Shown here: piece after piece, positions 48,079-57,164 of the stretch
Position numbering within the stretch: position 1 is the stretch's first letter
Layout: each line of letters starts with the position of its first letter
DNA from: Hypericibacter adhaerens
Lineage (GTDB): Bacteria; Pseudomonadota; Alphaproteobacteria; Dongiales; Dongiaceae
Length of the DNA stretch: 64,000 nt
Assembly: GCF_008728835.1 (NCBI RefSeq)
Contig: NZ_CP042582.1
Location: 4,576,217-4,640,216, forward strand
Reading direction: 5' to 3'
Program-made: the position numbers and the translations under genes
Notes under the pieces: generated by a model
Seen by the model: only the letters and a program-made list of their open reading frames with translations
What the model was told of the DNA's origin: nothing
Databases searched by the model: none

Positions 48079-48099
48079 GTTCGTTTTTTGTTCGTTTTT
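48079..48099 (-). promoter_or_regulatory. Two tandem GlpR boxes upstream of glpR
   Basis: Plus-strand GTTCGTTTTTT at 48079 and GTTCGTTTTT at 48090 are back-to-back direct repeats (11-base period, one helical turn), on the minus strand AAAAACGAAC twice. They are about 92-112 bases upstream of the chosen glpR start. Confidence 0.6.
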
Positions 48100-48154
48100 A
48101 ACCCTGCCGGCAGGCCTGGTGACGCTCCTGTAACGACCTGAGGCCGCTACCTTT

Positions 48155-49912
48155 TCAGGCTGTAATGCGCGCCGGCCCGCTCGCCGGGGCCGGGGCCTCG
48201 GCCAGATGGCCGATTCCATCCTCACTCTGCCTGATCTCGACCCGGCGGTCATGGAATCCCGCGAGGCTGCCGCGATGGGCGATGCTGACGATCGTCGTCC
48301 GCGGCAACCGCTGCTTCAGCAGCCGATAGAGGGCGGTTTCGCTGGTCTCGTCGAGCGCCGAGGCCGCCTCGTCGAGGAAGAGCCAGTCGGGCTTCTGCAG
48401 GAGCGCCCGCGCGATGGCGAGACGCTGCTGCTCGCCGGGCGAGAGGCGCTGGGCCCAGTTGGCGCTTTCCTCGAGACGGCCGGCCAGCTGGCCGAGCTGG
48501 CAGGCGCCCAGGACCTCGCGGATCTCGTCATCACTGGCCGGCACGGTCAGCCCCGGATAGGTGACGGTGTCGCGCAGCCGTCCCAGCGGCAGGTAGGGGC
48601 GCTGCGGCAGGAACAGCGATCGGGTGCCGGCCGGCACCGCCACGGCCCCGCGGCCGAAGGGCCAAAGCCCGCCCAGCACGCGGAAGAGCGTGCTCTTGCC
48701 CGAGCCGGAGGGGCCGGTGATCAGCACCGACTGGCCCGGCTCGATCGACAGGTTCGCCGCTGCGATCAAGGGCCGCTCGTCGGGCAACTGGACATCGACA
48801 CCATCGACGGTGATAGCCGGCTGCGGCGAGGGGTGACGGCGGATGCCGCCCGGCTCGCCGGCGATGCGGGCCATGCTGGCCTCGAAGCCGGTCAAGCGAT
48901 CGACCGTCGCTTTCCAGCTCGCCATGGTGTCGTAGTTGTTCACGAACCAGCTCATGGCCCCCTGGACGCGGCCGAAGGCCGAGGCTGTCTGCATCAGGCC
49001 GCCGAGCTGGATGGCGCCGGCGAAGAAGCGCGGGGCCGCCACCAGGATCGGGAAGATTTCCGCGACCTGGCCGAAGCCGTTCGAGAACCAGGTGTAGCGT
49101 TTCGTGAAGCGCATATATTCGCGCCAGTTGCCGATGATGGCGCCGAAGCGTCCGGCGAGGCCCTTCGCCTCGTCCGCCTCGCCGCCATAGAGCGCCACGC
49201 CCTCGGCATTCTCGCGCAGGCGCACCAGCGCGTAGCGGAAATCGGCCTCGAACCGCTGCATCTGGTTGTTGATGCGCACCAGCGGCCGCGCAACCTTGTG
49301 GGTGATCCAGGTGCCGATCGCCGAATAGACCAGGGCCACCCAGAACATGTAGCCCGGGATCTCCAGGCTATGGCTGCCCAGCGGAATCGTCAGCGCGCCG
49401 GAGAGGCCCCAGAGGATGGTGAGGAAGGAAAAGAGCGTGACCGTGTTGCTCAGGAGGTCGAGCGAGATCGCCAGCGTCTGCTGCACGAACAGGCTGATAT
49501 CCTGCGCGATGCGCTGGTCCGGATTGTCGGTGGTGCTGCCCTGGAGCTGCAGCCGATAGTAGGTCTGGCTCGCGAGCCAGCGGCCGATGAAATGCTCGGT
49601 CAGCCAGCGCCGCCAGCGGATCTCCAGCATCTGGCGCAGATAGAGGCTGTAGACGGCGATCGCGATATAGGCCGCGGCAATCCAGGCAAAGCGCAGGAGC
49701 TGATGGGCGAAGGCATCGAAGTTCTTTTCCTGAAGCGCGTTGTAGAACAGGTTGTTCCACTGGTTGAGAATGACCAGCAGATAGACCAGGCCCAGATTCA
49801 ACGCGACGATGACGGCCAGCAGGCCTCGCGCCACCCACCGCTCCTCGGAGAACCAATAAGGGCGCGTCAGGGCCCAAAGATCCCGGGCGAATCCCCGCCA
49901 CTTTCCAAACAT
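48155..49912 (-). CDS. ABC transporter of the ABCD/SbmA-BacA type (membrane domain plus ATPase)
   Basis: A 585-residue half-transporter. The N-terminal ABC_membrane_2 domain has about six membrane segments (residues 25-330; LAVIVALNLGLVYLLVILNQ, EIRWRRWLTEHFIGRWLAS, TTDNPDQRIAQDI, the EAA-like NAEGVALYGGEADE). The C-terminal ATPase has Walker A GPSGSGKST, signature LSPGEQQRLAIARAL, Walker B WLFLDEAASALDE and H-loop SIAHRG. Relatives move very-long-chain fatty acyl compounds, vitamins or peptides (YddA-like). The ATG at 49912 has AAAGG upstream. It is a single gene, divergent from the serine hydrolase gene. Confidence 0.9.
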   Translation of the reverse strand: MFGKWRGFARDLWALTRPYWFSEERWVARGLLAVIVALNLGLVYLLVILNQWNNLFYNALQEKNFDAFAHQLLRFAWIAAAYIAIAVYSLYLRQMLEIRWRRWLTEHFIGRWLASQTYYRLQLQGSTTDNPDQRIAQDISLFVQQTLAISLDLLSNTVTLFSFLTILWGLSGALTIPLGSHSLEIPGYMFWVALVYSAIGTWITHKVARPLVRINNQMQRFEADFRYALVRLRENAEGVALYGGEADEAKGLAGRFGAIIGNWREYMRFTKRYTWFSNGFGQVAEIFPILVAAPRFFAGAIQLGGLMQTASAFGRVQGAMSWFVNNYDTMASWKATVDRLTGFEASMARIAGEPGGIRRHPSPQPAITVDGVDVQLPDERPLIAAANLSIEPGQSVLITGPSGSGKSTLFRVLGGLWPFGRGAVAVPAGTRSLFLPQRPYLPLGRLRDTVTYPGLTVPASDDEIREVLGACQLGQLAGRLEESANWAQRLSPGEQQRLAIARALLQKPDWLFLDEAASALDETSETALYRLLKQRLPRTTIVSIAHRGSLAGFHDRRVEIRQSEDGIGHLAEAPAPASGPARITA

Positions 49913-50022
49913 CGAAGCACGCCTTTCTCGCTTGCGGCCACATCCTCTCAGGCCCCGCGGGCCTGATATGACAGCCGCGGCGCGGCGCGCCAATCCTCGG
50001 CATTCCACGCTGGACGAAGATT

Positions 50023-50044
50023 AATCCGGTCATCCGACCGGATT
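50023..50044. promoter_or_regulatory. AATCCGGTC-4-GACCGGATT palindrome in divergent region
   Basis: A perfect 9-bp dyad 111 bases upstream of the ABC transporter start and 83 bases upstream of the hydrolase start. It has operator-like symmetry but no partner regulator nearby, so the role is unknown. The rest of the 214-base gap shows nothing else. Confidence 0.4.
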
Positions 50045-50126
50045 CGGGGAGAGGACGGGGCCGGTCCGACTGGACGAGGTGCGAGACGCCTCGCTAGGCT
50101 CGAGGGCTTAGTCCCGGAGAAAGCGG

Positions 50127-51272
50127 ATGGAATTCGATCGGATCATGAACATGACGCCGGAGGAGCAGCCGGTGATCAACCGCAGCCGCGACCGGTATTT
50201 TCCGATCCGGACCATTACGCGCGGGACAGGAATCCATCCCTTGCCCCGCCATCCGCAGGCACTCGATCTGACCGTCCCGTTGCAGCGCCGGACGGTCGGG
50301 CTCGAGGAATTCATGGCGGCGGGCCGCACGGCCGGCCTTCTGATCCTCAAGGACGGCCGGATCGCGCATGAGAGCTATCGTCTCGGCACCGACGAGCAGT
50401 CACGCTGGCATTCCTATTCGGTCGGCAAATCGGTGGTCTCGACGCTGATCGGCGCCGCCATCCACCAGGGCCATATCGGCTCGGTCGAGGACCCAGTCAC
50501 CGACTATCTGCCGATCCTCAGGGGCTCGGCCTACGAGGGCACCACCATCCGCCATCTTTTGCAGATGTCGTCGGGCGTGTTCTGGGAGGAAGGCTATCGC
50601 AACGGGCAATCGGTCTTCGCCCGCATGTATGACGCGATCCGGGAGGGGCGCGACGGCGGCATCCTCGAGGTGATGCGCGGCCTGCCGCGAGTGGCCGAGC
50701 CCGGCAGCAAGTTCCAGTACAAGACCGGCGAGACCCATGTGCTGGGCGAGATTCTCCATGCCGCCACGGGCCGGCGCCTCAGCGACTATCTGTCGGAGCG
50801 AATCTGGAGCCGGTTCGGGATGGAGAGCGACGGATTCTGGTGCCTGGAATCGGCCGGCGGCCAGGAGAGCGGCGGCGGCGCCTGCAACTTCACGCTGCGC
50901 GACTATGGGCGCTTCGGGCTCTTCATCCTGGCGGACGGGATCGCCGGCGGCGAGCGGATCCTGCCCGAAGGCTGGGTCGAGGAGGCCTCACATCCGCGGC
51001 GGGATTCGCCGCAGAGCGATTACGGCCAGATCGAGAAGGGCTGGCCGCTCGGCTATGGCTACCAGTGGTGGTCGTTCCCCGCCGGCAAGCAGGCGCTCGA
51101 GAACCACGACGGCGCCTTCACCGGCATCGGCATCTTCGGCCAGTTCCTCTACATCAACCCGAAGGAACGCGTCGTCATCGTCCATTGGGGCTGCTGGCCG
51201 GATCCTTGGATTGCGGGCCATGAACGCTCCCTCTTCGCCCTCTTCGGCAACGCGGTCGAGGCGCTGCGGTGA
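50127..51272 (+). CDS. Serine hydrolase of the beta-lactamase class C family
   Basis: A 381-residue enzyme with the SxxK nucleophile motif in WHSYSVGKSVVSTLIG, a second-motif Tyr in QYKTGETHVLGEIL, and HDGAFTGIGIFGQ near the end where KTG/HxG sits. The overall pattern (HLLQMSSGVFWEE, YGYQWWSF) is close to 6-aminohexanoate-dimer hydrolase/esterase EstB relatives. No signal peptide is seen, so a cytoplasmic esterase or amidase is more likely than an antibiotic-resistance role. Confidence 0.9.
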   Translation: MEFDRIMNMTPEEQPVINRSRDRYFPIRTITRGTGIHPLPRHPQALDLTVPLQRRTVGLEEFMAAGRTAGLLILKDGRIAHESYRLGTDEQSRWHSYSVGKSVVSTLIGAAIHQGHIGSVEDPVTDYLPILRGSAYEGTTIRHLLQMSSGVFWEEGYRNGQSVFARMYDAIREGRDGGILEVMRGLPRVAEPGSKFQYKTGETHVLGEILHAATGRRLSDYLSERIWSRFGMESDGFWCLESAGGQESGGGACNFTLRDYGRFGLFILADGIAGGERILPEGWVEEASHPRRDSPQSDYGQIEKGWPLGYGYQWWSFPAGKQALENHDGAFTGIGIFGQFLYINPKERVVIVHWGCWPDPWIAGHERSLFALFGNAVEALR

Positions 51273-51342
51273 TCGTTCAATTTCGACGCCAGCTCGTTTT
51301 CCTCTCCGCCCGCACAAGCGAGGGGGAGGATGAATGGGGTGG

Positions 51343-52071
51343 CTACGCCGCTGCCGCCGCCAGCTTGCGCTCCTTGGCGAAGGGGCTGAGGCCCAGCCAG
51401 CGCTGCATCGAGCGCTGCAGCGCCATGTCGCCGGTCAGGATCAGGCGGCCGGCATCGACCTCGCCCGCGACCGATGCGAGCCCCATCCAGATGGCGGTCA
51501 TCGTCTTGAGATCGGAGACGACATAGAGATCGACATCGAAGCCGGGATCGACGGAGCAGAGATCGACCTTGCCCTTGTCGATGATCAGCCACCAGAGCCG
51601 GCGCGCCGCCGGCAGCTCGGGATACTGGAGCTGGATGACGGAGCGCCGCGGCGGCAGCGGCGTGGGATCGAGATTGCGCCGCATGTCCCACATCAGGAGC
51701 GACGGGTCGAGATTCTTGAGCGACACCTGCGCCTCGATCCAGCGCTGGCCCCACATCCCCAGGCTCCAGATCACGTCGCGCAGGTCGCGCCCCGCCGGCG
51801 TCAGATGATAGTCAGCATCCTCGCCGTCGGTGCCGCGCCGGCGCTCGACGATGCCGGCCTGCTCCAGTTCCTTGAGGCGCTTGGAAAGAAGCGCCGGCGA
51901 CATGCGCGGCACGCCGCGGCGCAGCTCGTTGAAGCGCGTGCTGCCCGCCATGAACTCGCGCAGCAGCAAGGCCGTCCAGCGCGTGCACACGATCTCGGCG
52001 GCCATGGCGACGGGACAGAACTGCCCGTAGCTGTTGCTGCCATCCGGTTCTGCGGCTGTGGTCGACGGCAT
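51343..52071 (-). CDS. HxlR-family regulator with SCP2-like C-terminal domain
   Basis: A 242-residue protein. Residues 20-110 are the HxlR winged helix (FCPVAMAAEIVCTRWTALLL, TRFNELRRGVPRMSPALLSK, DADYHLTPAGRDL) with a Cys (FCPVA) that in some members senses quinones or oxidants. The C-terminal half resembles a sterol-carrier-like domain (LWWLIIDKGKVDLCSVDPGF). AAGGGAG nine bases upstream supports 52071. It diverges from the FAD oxidase gene and probably controls it. Confidence 0.87.
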   Translation of the reverse strand: MPSTTAAEPDGSNSYGQFCPVAMAAEIVCTRWTALLLREFMAGSTRFNELRRGVPRMSPALLSKRLKELEQAGIVERRRGTDGEDADYHLTPAGRDLRDVIWSLGMWGQRWIEAQVSLKNLDPSLLMWDMRRNLDPTPLPPRRSVIQLQYPELPAARRLWWLIIDKGKVDLCSVDPGFDVDLYVVSDLKTMTAIWMGLASVAGEVDAGRLILTGDMALQRSMQRWLGLSPFAKERKLAAAAA

Positions 52072-52419
52072 CGCGGGGGCTCCCTTCCGGTTGCGGGGCC
52101 AGGAACCTAAACCCAACCCGGTTGCCGCTCCAGTATAATTTCTGAATCGAACATGTTCCCGCATCTGAAGCCGTAAAACTCCACAACAAATGTATATATT
52201 ACAAATATATAATCAAAAGTTCGGATTCGAACTCGTCACGAATAAATCCCCATTCCCGTCGAGGCTTGCCCCGCTGGAGCCCTTGCCCCGCGGGCCTGCG
52301 CCCAGCGGTTCGACAGGACAGGGCGGTTCACTTTCTGCACTAGGCCCGCCCGCCCAGATGATGAGGATGACGCCCCTATCGATTCCCATCATCCGCTCAT
52401 CGACCGAGGAAGAACGACA
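52072..52419. promoter_or_regulatory. 348-base divergent intergenic region with AT-rich patch
   Basis: No gene is visible. A strikingly AT-rich stretch at about 52184-52222 (TGTATATATTACAAATATAT) contrasts with the rest and likely carries promoters for one or both genes (TATAAT occurs at 52133-52138). The segment GGATTCGAAC at about 52223 recalls a tRNA T-loop complement, but no tRNA can be folded. Confidence 0.45.
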
Positions 52420-53838
52420 ATGACAAGCTCGATTCACAAGACAGGAACCACCCAGCGCCCATCTCTCGACGCCGCGATCGAGGGCCTGCGCCGCGCCGTC
52501 CGCGGCGAGCTGCTGCTGGCAGGCAATCCCGCCTACGAGGAAGCGCGCAAGATCTGGAACGCGATGGTCGATCGCCATCCCGCCCTCATCCTGCGCGCGC
52601 AGGACGTCTCCGACGTGGTCCAGGCGGTGCGCTTCGCGAAGGATCACCGCCTGCCGCTCGCGGTCCGCGGCGGCGGCCACAACATCGCCGGCAACGCCGT
52701 CTGCGAAGGCGGGCTGATGCTCGACCTCTCGCGGATGAATTCGGTCAAGGTCAACGCGACCACGCGGCGGGCGATCGTCGGACCCGGCGCCACGCTCGCC
52801 GATCTCGACCGCGAGACCCAGGCCTTCGGCCTGGTGGTGCCGACCGGCATCAACTCGACCACCGGCATCGCCGGCCTGACGCTGGGCGGCGGCTTCGGCT
52901 GGACCACGCGCAAGTTCGGCATGACGATCGACAATCTCGTCTCGGCCGATGTGGTGACGGCGAACGGCGCCCTCGTCCATGCGAGCGAGCGCGAGAATGT
53001 CGACCTGTTCTGGGCCCTGCGCGGCGGCGGCGGGAATTTCGGCGTCGTGACGGCCTTCGAGTTCGCGTTGCATCCCCTGGGCCCGCAGGTCCTCTCCGGC
53101 CTGCTGGTCCATCCGCTCGACGAGGCGCCGACGCTGCTGAAGCAGTATCGCCGGCTCGTGGCCGAGGCACCCGACGAGCTCACTTGCTGGGCCGTCATGC
53201 GCAAAGCCCCGCCCCTGCCCTTCATCCCGCAGGAATGGCATGGCCGCGAGGTGCTGATCTTCGCGCTCTGCTATGCCGGCGACATGGCGGCGGGCGAGAA
53301 GGCGGCCGCCCCCTTCCGCGCGATGGGCAAGCCCATCGCCGATGTGGTGAGCCCGCATCCCTTCGCCGGCTGGCAGGCGGCGTTCGATCCGCTGCTGACG
53401 CCGGGAGCCCGCAACTACTGGAAGAGCCACGACTTCGTCGAGCTCGGCGACGGCGCCATCGACGCGCTCCTCGCCGCCGCCGGGCGGTTGCCGGGGCCCG
53501 AATGCGAGATCTTCATCGCCCATGTCGGCGGTGCCATGGCGCGGGTGGCGCCCGAAGCCACCGCCTATCCGCAGCGCCAGTCGCATTTCATCATGAACGT
53601 GCATACCCGCTGGCGCGAACCGACACAGGACGAAACCTGCATCGGCTGGGCGCGCAAGCTCGCGCGCGACATGGCGCCTCACGCGGCCGGCAGCGTCTAT
53701 GTCAATTTCATGCCGGATGACGAGCAGGATCGCGTCCAGCTCGCCTACGGCGCCAACTATCCGCGGCTGGCGGCGATCAAGCACCGCTACGACCCGGACA
53801 ATCTGTTCAGGCTCAACCAGAACATCCGGCCGAGCTGA
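52420..53838 (+). CDS. FAD-binding oxidoreductase, berberine-bridge-enzyme type
   Basis: A 472-residue protein with PP-loop FAD domain: PLAVRGGGHNIAGNAVCEGG (His in GGGHN is the usual covalent FAD anchor), AIVGPGATLADLD, TGIAGLTLGGGFGWTTRKFG, and the BBE C-terminus YGANYPRLAAIKHRYDPDNL. The second anchor Cys of bicovalent members is replaced (INSTTGIAG), so a single covalent link is expected. These enzymes oxidise sugars, alcohols or secondary metabolites with oxygen. A hairpin terminator follows. HxlR control would fit response to an oxidised aromatic. Confidence 0.9.
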   Translation: MTSSIHKTGTTQRPSLDAAIEGLRRAVRGELLLAGNPAYEEARKIWNAMVDRHPALILRAQDVSDVVQAVRFAKDHRLPLAVRGGGHNIAGNAVCEGGLMLDLSRMNSVKVNATTRRAIVGPGATLADLDRETQAFGLVVPTGINSTTGIAGLTLGGGFGWTTRKFGMTIDNLVSADVVTANGALVHASERENVDLFWALRGGGGNFGVVTAFEFALHPLGPQVLSGLLVHPLDEAPTLLKQYRRLVAEAPDELTCWAVMRKAPPLPFIPQEWHGREVLIFALCYAGDMAAGEKAAAPFRAMGKPIADVVSPHPFAGWQAAFDPLLTPGARNYWKSHDFVELGDGAIDALLAAAGRLPGPECEIFIAHVGGAMARVAPEATAYPQRQSHFIMNVHTRWREPTQDETCIGWARKLARDMAPHAAGSVYVNFMPDDEQDRVQLAYGANYPRLAAIKHRYDPDNLFRLNQNIRPS

Positions 53839-53857
53839 ACGGAAACCGCCCCACGAG

Positions 53858-53889
53858 AGCGCTGCCGGTCCGCGCGAGCCGGCAGCGCT
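53858..53889 (+). terminator. Terminator-like hairpin after the FAD oxidase gene
   Basis: AGCGCTGCCGG (53858-53868) and CCGGCAGCGCT (53879-53889) form an 11-bp perfect stem with a 10-base loop, followed by TTCCCTCCTT. The T-run is weak but location 20 bases after the stop is right. Confidence 0.65.
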
Positions 53890-53984
53890 TTCCCTCCTTC
53901 CGAGGCCGCTTTCCATTCGGCCGATGTCGGGCCCGGCGGAAATGCTCTAGGCTGCGCCCTCCATCACGACATCGGAGGGGAACC

Positions 53985-54749
53985 ATGGATCTTCATCTCG
54001 CCGGCAAGAAGGCACTCGTGACCGGCGCCACCCGCGGCATCGGCAACGCGATCGCGCGGGGGCTTCTTGCCGAAGGCTGCGATGTCGCGATCTGCGCCCG
54101 CGACGCGAAGGGCGTCGAGACCGAGGTCGAGGCCTTGTCGCAGGGCGGCCGCCGTGTCTTCGGCAAGGCGGTCGATGTACGCGACCGTGCGGCGCTGGTC
54201 GGCTGGGTCGAGGCAAGCGCCAGGGAGCTCGGCGGCATCGACATCCTGGTGGCCAATGCCAGCGGCCTCGCCAGCGGCGCCACGCCCGACGCCTTCCGCG
54301 CCGCCTTCGAGATCGACCTGATGCACACCGTCAATGCCGCCGAGGCGGCGATCCCGCATCTGAAGCGCTCGAAGGCGGGCGCCGTGGTCGCCATCGCCTC
54401 GATCTCGGGCTCGGAGGATTACGGCTATGAATCCTCGGCCTATGGCGCGCTGAAGGCGGCCCTGATGTTCTATGTGAAGTCGCTGGCGCGCCATCTGGCC
54501 CCGATGGGCATCCGCGCCAATCTCGTGAGCCCCGGCACCACCTATTTCAAGGGCGGTTTCTGGCATCAGGTCGAGCAGGAGCAGCCCGCGGTCTTTGCCG
54601 ATACCATCAAGGAGAACCCGCTGGGCCGCATGGCGACGCCGGGAGAAATCGCCAACATGGCGGTGTTCGCGGCGAGCCCCGCTGCGAGCTTCGTCACCGG
54701 CGCCAATCTCGTGGTCGATGGCAGCCTGACGAAGCGGATACAGAATTGA
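53985..54749 (+). CDS. Short-chain dehydrogenase/reductase
   Basis: A 254-residue SDR: cofactor loop TGATRGIGNAIA, ANAS for NNAG, Ser in IASISGSEDYGYE, YGALK catalytic pair and FVTGANLVVDGSLTKRI at the end. The Arg after the glycine loop (CARDAKG) suggests NADP preference. GGAGGGG is seven bases upstream. It stands alone between a terminator and the repeat at 54791, so it is probably a single-gene unit. Substrate unknown. Confidence 0.88.
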   Translation: MDLHLAGKKALVTGATRGIGNAIARGLLAEGCDVAICARDAKGVETEVEALSQGGRRVFGKAVDVRDRAALVGWVEASARELGGIDILVANASGLASGATPDAFRAAFEIDLMHTVNAAEAAIPHLKRSKAGAVVAIASISGSEDYGYESSAYGALKAALMFYVKSLARHLAPMGIRANLVSPGTTYFKGGFWHQVEQEQPAVFADTIKENPLGRMATPGEIANMAVFAASPAASFVTGANLVVDGSLTKRIQN

Positions 54750-54790
54750 CGAAGAGGCAGCCCCGAGAAGGGCACTGGCCCGCCCCTTTT

Positions 54791-54886
54791 CGTCACCTCG
54801 GCGAAGGCCGGGGGCCATGAACACCCGCCCGTGCAACACTGGGTGACGCTCGTGTTCATGGGTGCCGGCCTTCGCCGGCATGACAC
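54791..54886. repeat. Paired palindrome, second copy of the CCATGAACACC family
   Basis: Arms 54791-54825 and 54852-54886 (GGCGAAGGCCGG, CCATGAACACC and complement GTGTTCATGG, CCGGCCTTCGCC) match the element at 32315-32408. It separates the convergent SDR and sod genes. Confidence 0.75.
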
Positions 54887-54949
54887 ATGGCGCACCACCC
54901 AGTCACCCTGGGGCATGACCTGAGGGTGACTGGGTTGTCGTGAGTCTGC

Positions 54950-55594
54950 CTACGCCGCCGAGCGGCCGTGAGACTTGGCCGGTTTCGCGCTCGGGGCCTT
55001 CTCCTCGAGGCGCGCGGCCGCGGCTTCCCAATCGACCAGATGCTCGAGGAAGGTCTTGAGGAACTTCGGCCGCTCGTTGCGATAGTCGATGTAATAGGCG
55101 TGTTCCCAGACATCGCAGACGAGGATCATGCGCTGGCCTTCATGCAGCGGATTCTCCGCATTCGCGGTCTTGGTCACCTGCAGCTTGCCGTCGGCCTCGA
55201 CCAGCCAGACCCAGCCGCTGCCGAACTGGCCCACGCCCTGCTCGGTGAAGGTCTTCTTGAAGTCCTCGACGCTGCCGAGGTCGGCGATGATGCGCTTCTC
55301 GAGCGAACCCGGGATCCTGCCGCCGCCCCGGGGCTTCATCGCGGTCCAGAACTGCGAATGGTTCCAATGCTGCCCGGCATTGTTGAAGATCGCCTGGTGC
55401 TTCTTCACGCCATGGGACTTGACGATGATGTCCTCGAGCGACATCCCCTCGAACTCGGTGCCGGCAATCAGCTCGTTGAGCTTGTCGACATAGGCCTTGT
55501 GATGCTTGCCGTGATGGAACTCGAGCGTCTCCGCCGATGTATGCGGGGCCAGGGCGTCCTTCGCATAAGGCAGGTCGGGAAGTTTGAAGGCCAT
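54950..55594 (-). CDS. Iron/manganese superoxide dismutase
   Basis: A 214-residue dismutase. Metal ligands: His in LEFHHGKHHKAYV, His in NNAGQHWNHSQFW, and Asp and His in CDVWEHAYYIDYRNER. GSGWVWLV and the Gln-bearing FNNAGQHWNHS segment are as in FeSOD-like enzymes, but metal choice cannot be decided. The C-terminus has an extra Lys/Ala tail (EEKAPSAKPAKSHGRSAA). AGGAGAGG precedes the ATG. The 273-base stretch upstream, to the malic enzyme end, holds no other gene I can support. Confidence 0.94.
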   Translation of the reverse strand: MAFKLPDLPYAKDALAPHTSAETLEFHHGKHHKAYVDKLNELIAGTEFEGMSLEDIIVKSHGVKKHQAIFNNAGQHWNHSQFWTAMKPRGGGRIPGSLEKRIIADLGSVEDFKKTFTEQGVGQFGSGWVWLVEADGKLQVTKTANAENPLHEGQRMILVCDVWEHAYYIDYRNERPKFLKTFLEHLVDWEAAAARLEEKAPSAKPAKSHGRSAA

Positions 55595-55867
55595 TGGTCC
55601 TCTCCTCTGTGATCTGATCTGTTCGGTGATCGCGGGCTGTCCGCCGCCGACCGGCCGCGGCGGCTGCTTGAGAGATCGAGCCTCGGCCGCAGCAATGCAA
55701 GCCCCCGACCTCGGATTGATGCGACGACGCGAACCTGCTGCAGAAACAGGCAGTGGCTCAAATCGCAGGCGGATGCCGCGACGACATGAAAACGAAGGAG
55801 AAGCGTTGCGGTTCCGTCATGGACGGCGGAATCGCCGCCATGCGTTTTGCGGAGGAGCCGTCGTGGA

Positions 55868-57148
55868 TCAGGAGATCGAGGGCAGCGAACGCTGGCGCTC
55901 ATGCACCAGGCGACGCAGATGTGCCGTCTTCGCGGCCACCGCGCCGGGGCCGGGATCGACCCGCGCCAGCCCCTGGGCAACGGCCGCGCGCGCGACGGCC
56001 TCCGCCACTTGGGGATAAAGCGTCTCCGAAAGGGGGCTGGGCAGGATCAGATCGGGGGCGAGCGCCGCGTCCGGCACCTCGGCCGCGATGGCGCGCGAGG
56101 CGGCGAGGCACATCTCGCGGCTGACGCGGCGGGTCCTGGTGTCGAGCGCCGCCCGCATCAGGGCCGGGAAGGCCAGCACATTGTTGCAATGATTCGGGAA
56201 GTCGAAGCGGCCGCTGGCGGTGATGGCGGCCCCGGCGGCTTGCGCCTGGTCGGGCCGGATTTCCGGCTCGGGGTTGGCAAGGCCGAACACGATGGGCCCC
56301 GGCGCCATCGACCGGACCATGTCCGGCGTCACCTGATTGGCGACCGACACGCCGATGAAGACGTCGGCACCGCGCAGGGCCGCGGCGAGATCGCCCTGGA
56401 GGCCGTCGCGATTGGTCTCATGCGCGATGCGCCGCCAATGCTCGTGCGGATAAAGCCCGCCGCGATGGAGGATCCCGACCTTGTCATGGACCGTGATCTC
56501 GCCGATCCCCAGCGCCTGGAGCATATCGACCGTCGCGGTCCCGGCCGCCCCGGCCCCGTTCACCACCACCCGCACATCCTGGGATTTGCGACCCGTCACC
56601 TTGAGCGCGTTGATGAGCGCCGCGGCGATGACGGTGGCGGTGCCGTACTGGTCGTCATGCATCGCCGGAATGGCGACGCGTTCCTCGAGCCGGCGCACCA
56701 CCTCGAAGCAGGCGGGGGCCGCCACGTCCTCGATGTTGTAGCCGCCGAAGCCGGGCTCCAGCGCCTCGAGGATGTCGACCAGATGGGCGGCGTCGCGGGC
56801 CTGGATGCAGAGCGGGAAGCAGTCGATGCCCGCCAGCAGCTTGAACATCGTGGCCTTGCCTTCCATCACCGGCAACGCGGCGCGGGGACCGGCATTGCCG
56901 AAGCCCAGCACCGCCGTGCCGTCGGTGACGATGGCGACCAGATTGTCCTTGGCCGTCAGCTCCGAGAGCGCTTCGGCGCGCGCCTGGACCTCGCGCACGG
57001 CATGGCCGACGCCGGGCGTGTAGGCAACCGCCATGTCCTGCAGCGAATGCACCGCGACCTTGGGCAGGATCTCGATCTTGCCATGGCCGTAATAGACGTC
57101 GCGGCCGAAGGCGAGCGCCGCCTCCTTGGTGACGGGAGCGTTGGCCAT
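55868..57148 (-). CDS. NAD(P)-dependent malic enzyme
   Basis: A 426-residue malic enzyme without the phosphotransacetylase-like extension found in some alphaproteobacterial forms. Evidence: VAYTPGVGHAVREVQ, VTDGTAVLGFGNAGPRAALP, MEGKATMFKLLAGIDCFP, FGGYNIEDVAAPACFE, MHDDQYGTATVIAAALIN and the cofactor loop VVNGAGAAGTATVDML. It converts malate to pyruvate and CO2. It begins 16 bases after the HD-like gene, so it is the last gene of the importer operon, which hints that the imported compound feeds C4 acids. Confidence 0.93.
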   Translation of the reverse strand: MANAPVTKEAALAFGRDVYYGHGKIEILPKVAVHSLQDMAVAYTPGVGHAVREVQARAEALSELTAKDNLVAIVTDGTAVLGFGNAGPRAALPVMEGKATMFKLLAGIDCFPLCIQARDAAHLVDILEALEPGFGGYNIEDVAAPACFEVVRRLEERVAIPAMHDDQYGTATVIAAALINALKVTGRKSQDVRVVVNGAGAAGTATVDMLQALGIGEITVHDKVGILHRGGLYPHEHWRRIAHETNRDGLQGDLAAALRGADVFIGVSVANQVTPDMVRSMAPGPIVFGLANPEPEIRPDQAQAAGAAITASGRFDFPNHCNNVLAFPALMRAALDTRTRRVSREMCLAASRAIAAEVPDAALAPDLILPSPLSETLYPQVAEAVARAAVAQGLARVDPGPGAVAAKTAHLRRLVHERQRSLPSIS

Positions 57149-57164
57149 CCTGAGGGGTTGTCCT

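Noticed and set aside
50127-51272. Beta-lactamase-family protein considered as an antibiotic-resistance enzyme
   Set aside because: No signal peptide is seen and the motif pattern matches esterase/6-aminohexanoate-dimer hydrolase relatives.
52215-52245. GGATTCGAAC stretch resembling a tRNA T-arm
   Set aside because: The flanking bases do not form a T-stem, and no acceptor, D or anticodon arm can be built around it.
55753-56124. Plus-strand frame of 123 codons upstream of sod
   Set aside because: It mostly overlaps the end of malic enzyme on the other strand, has no ribosome site of note and shows Arg/Ala-rich shadow composition.
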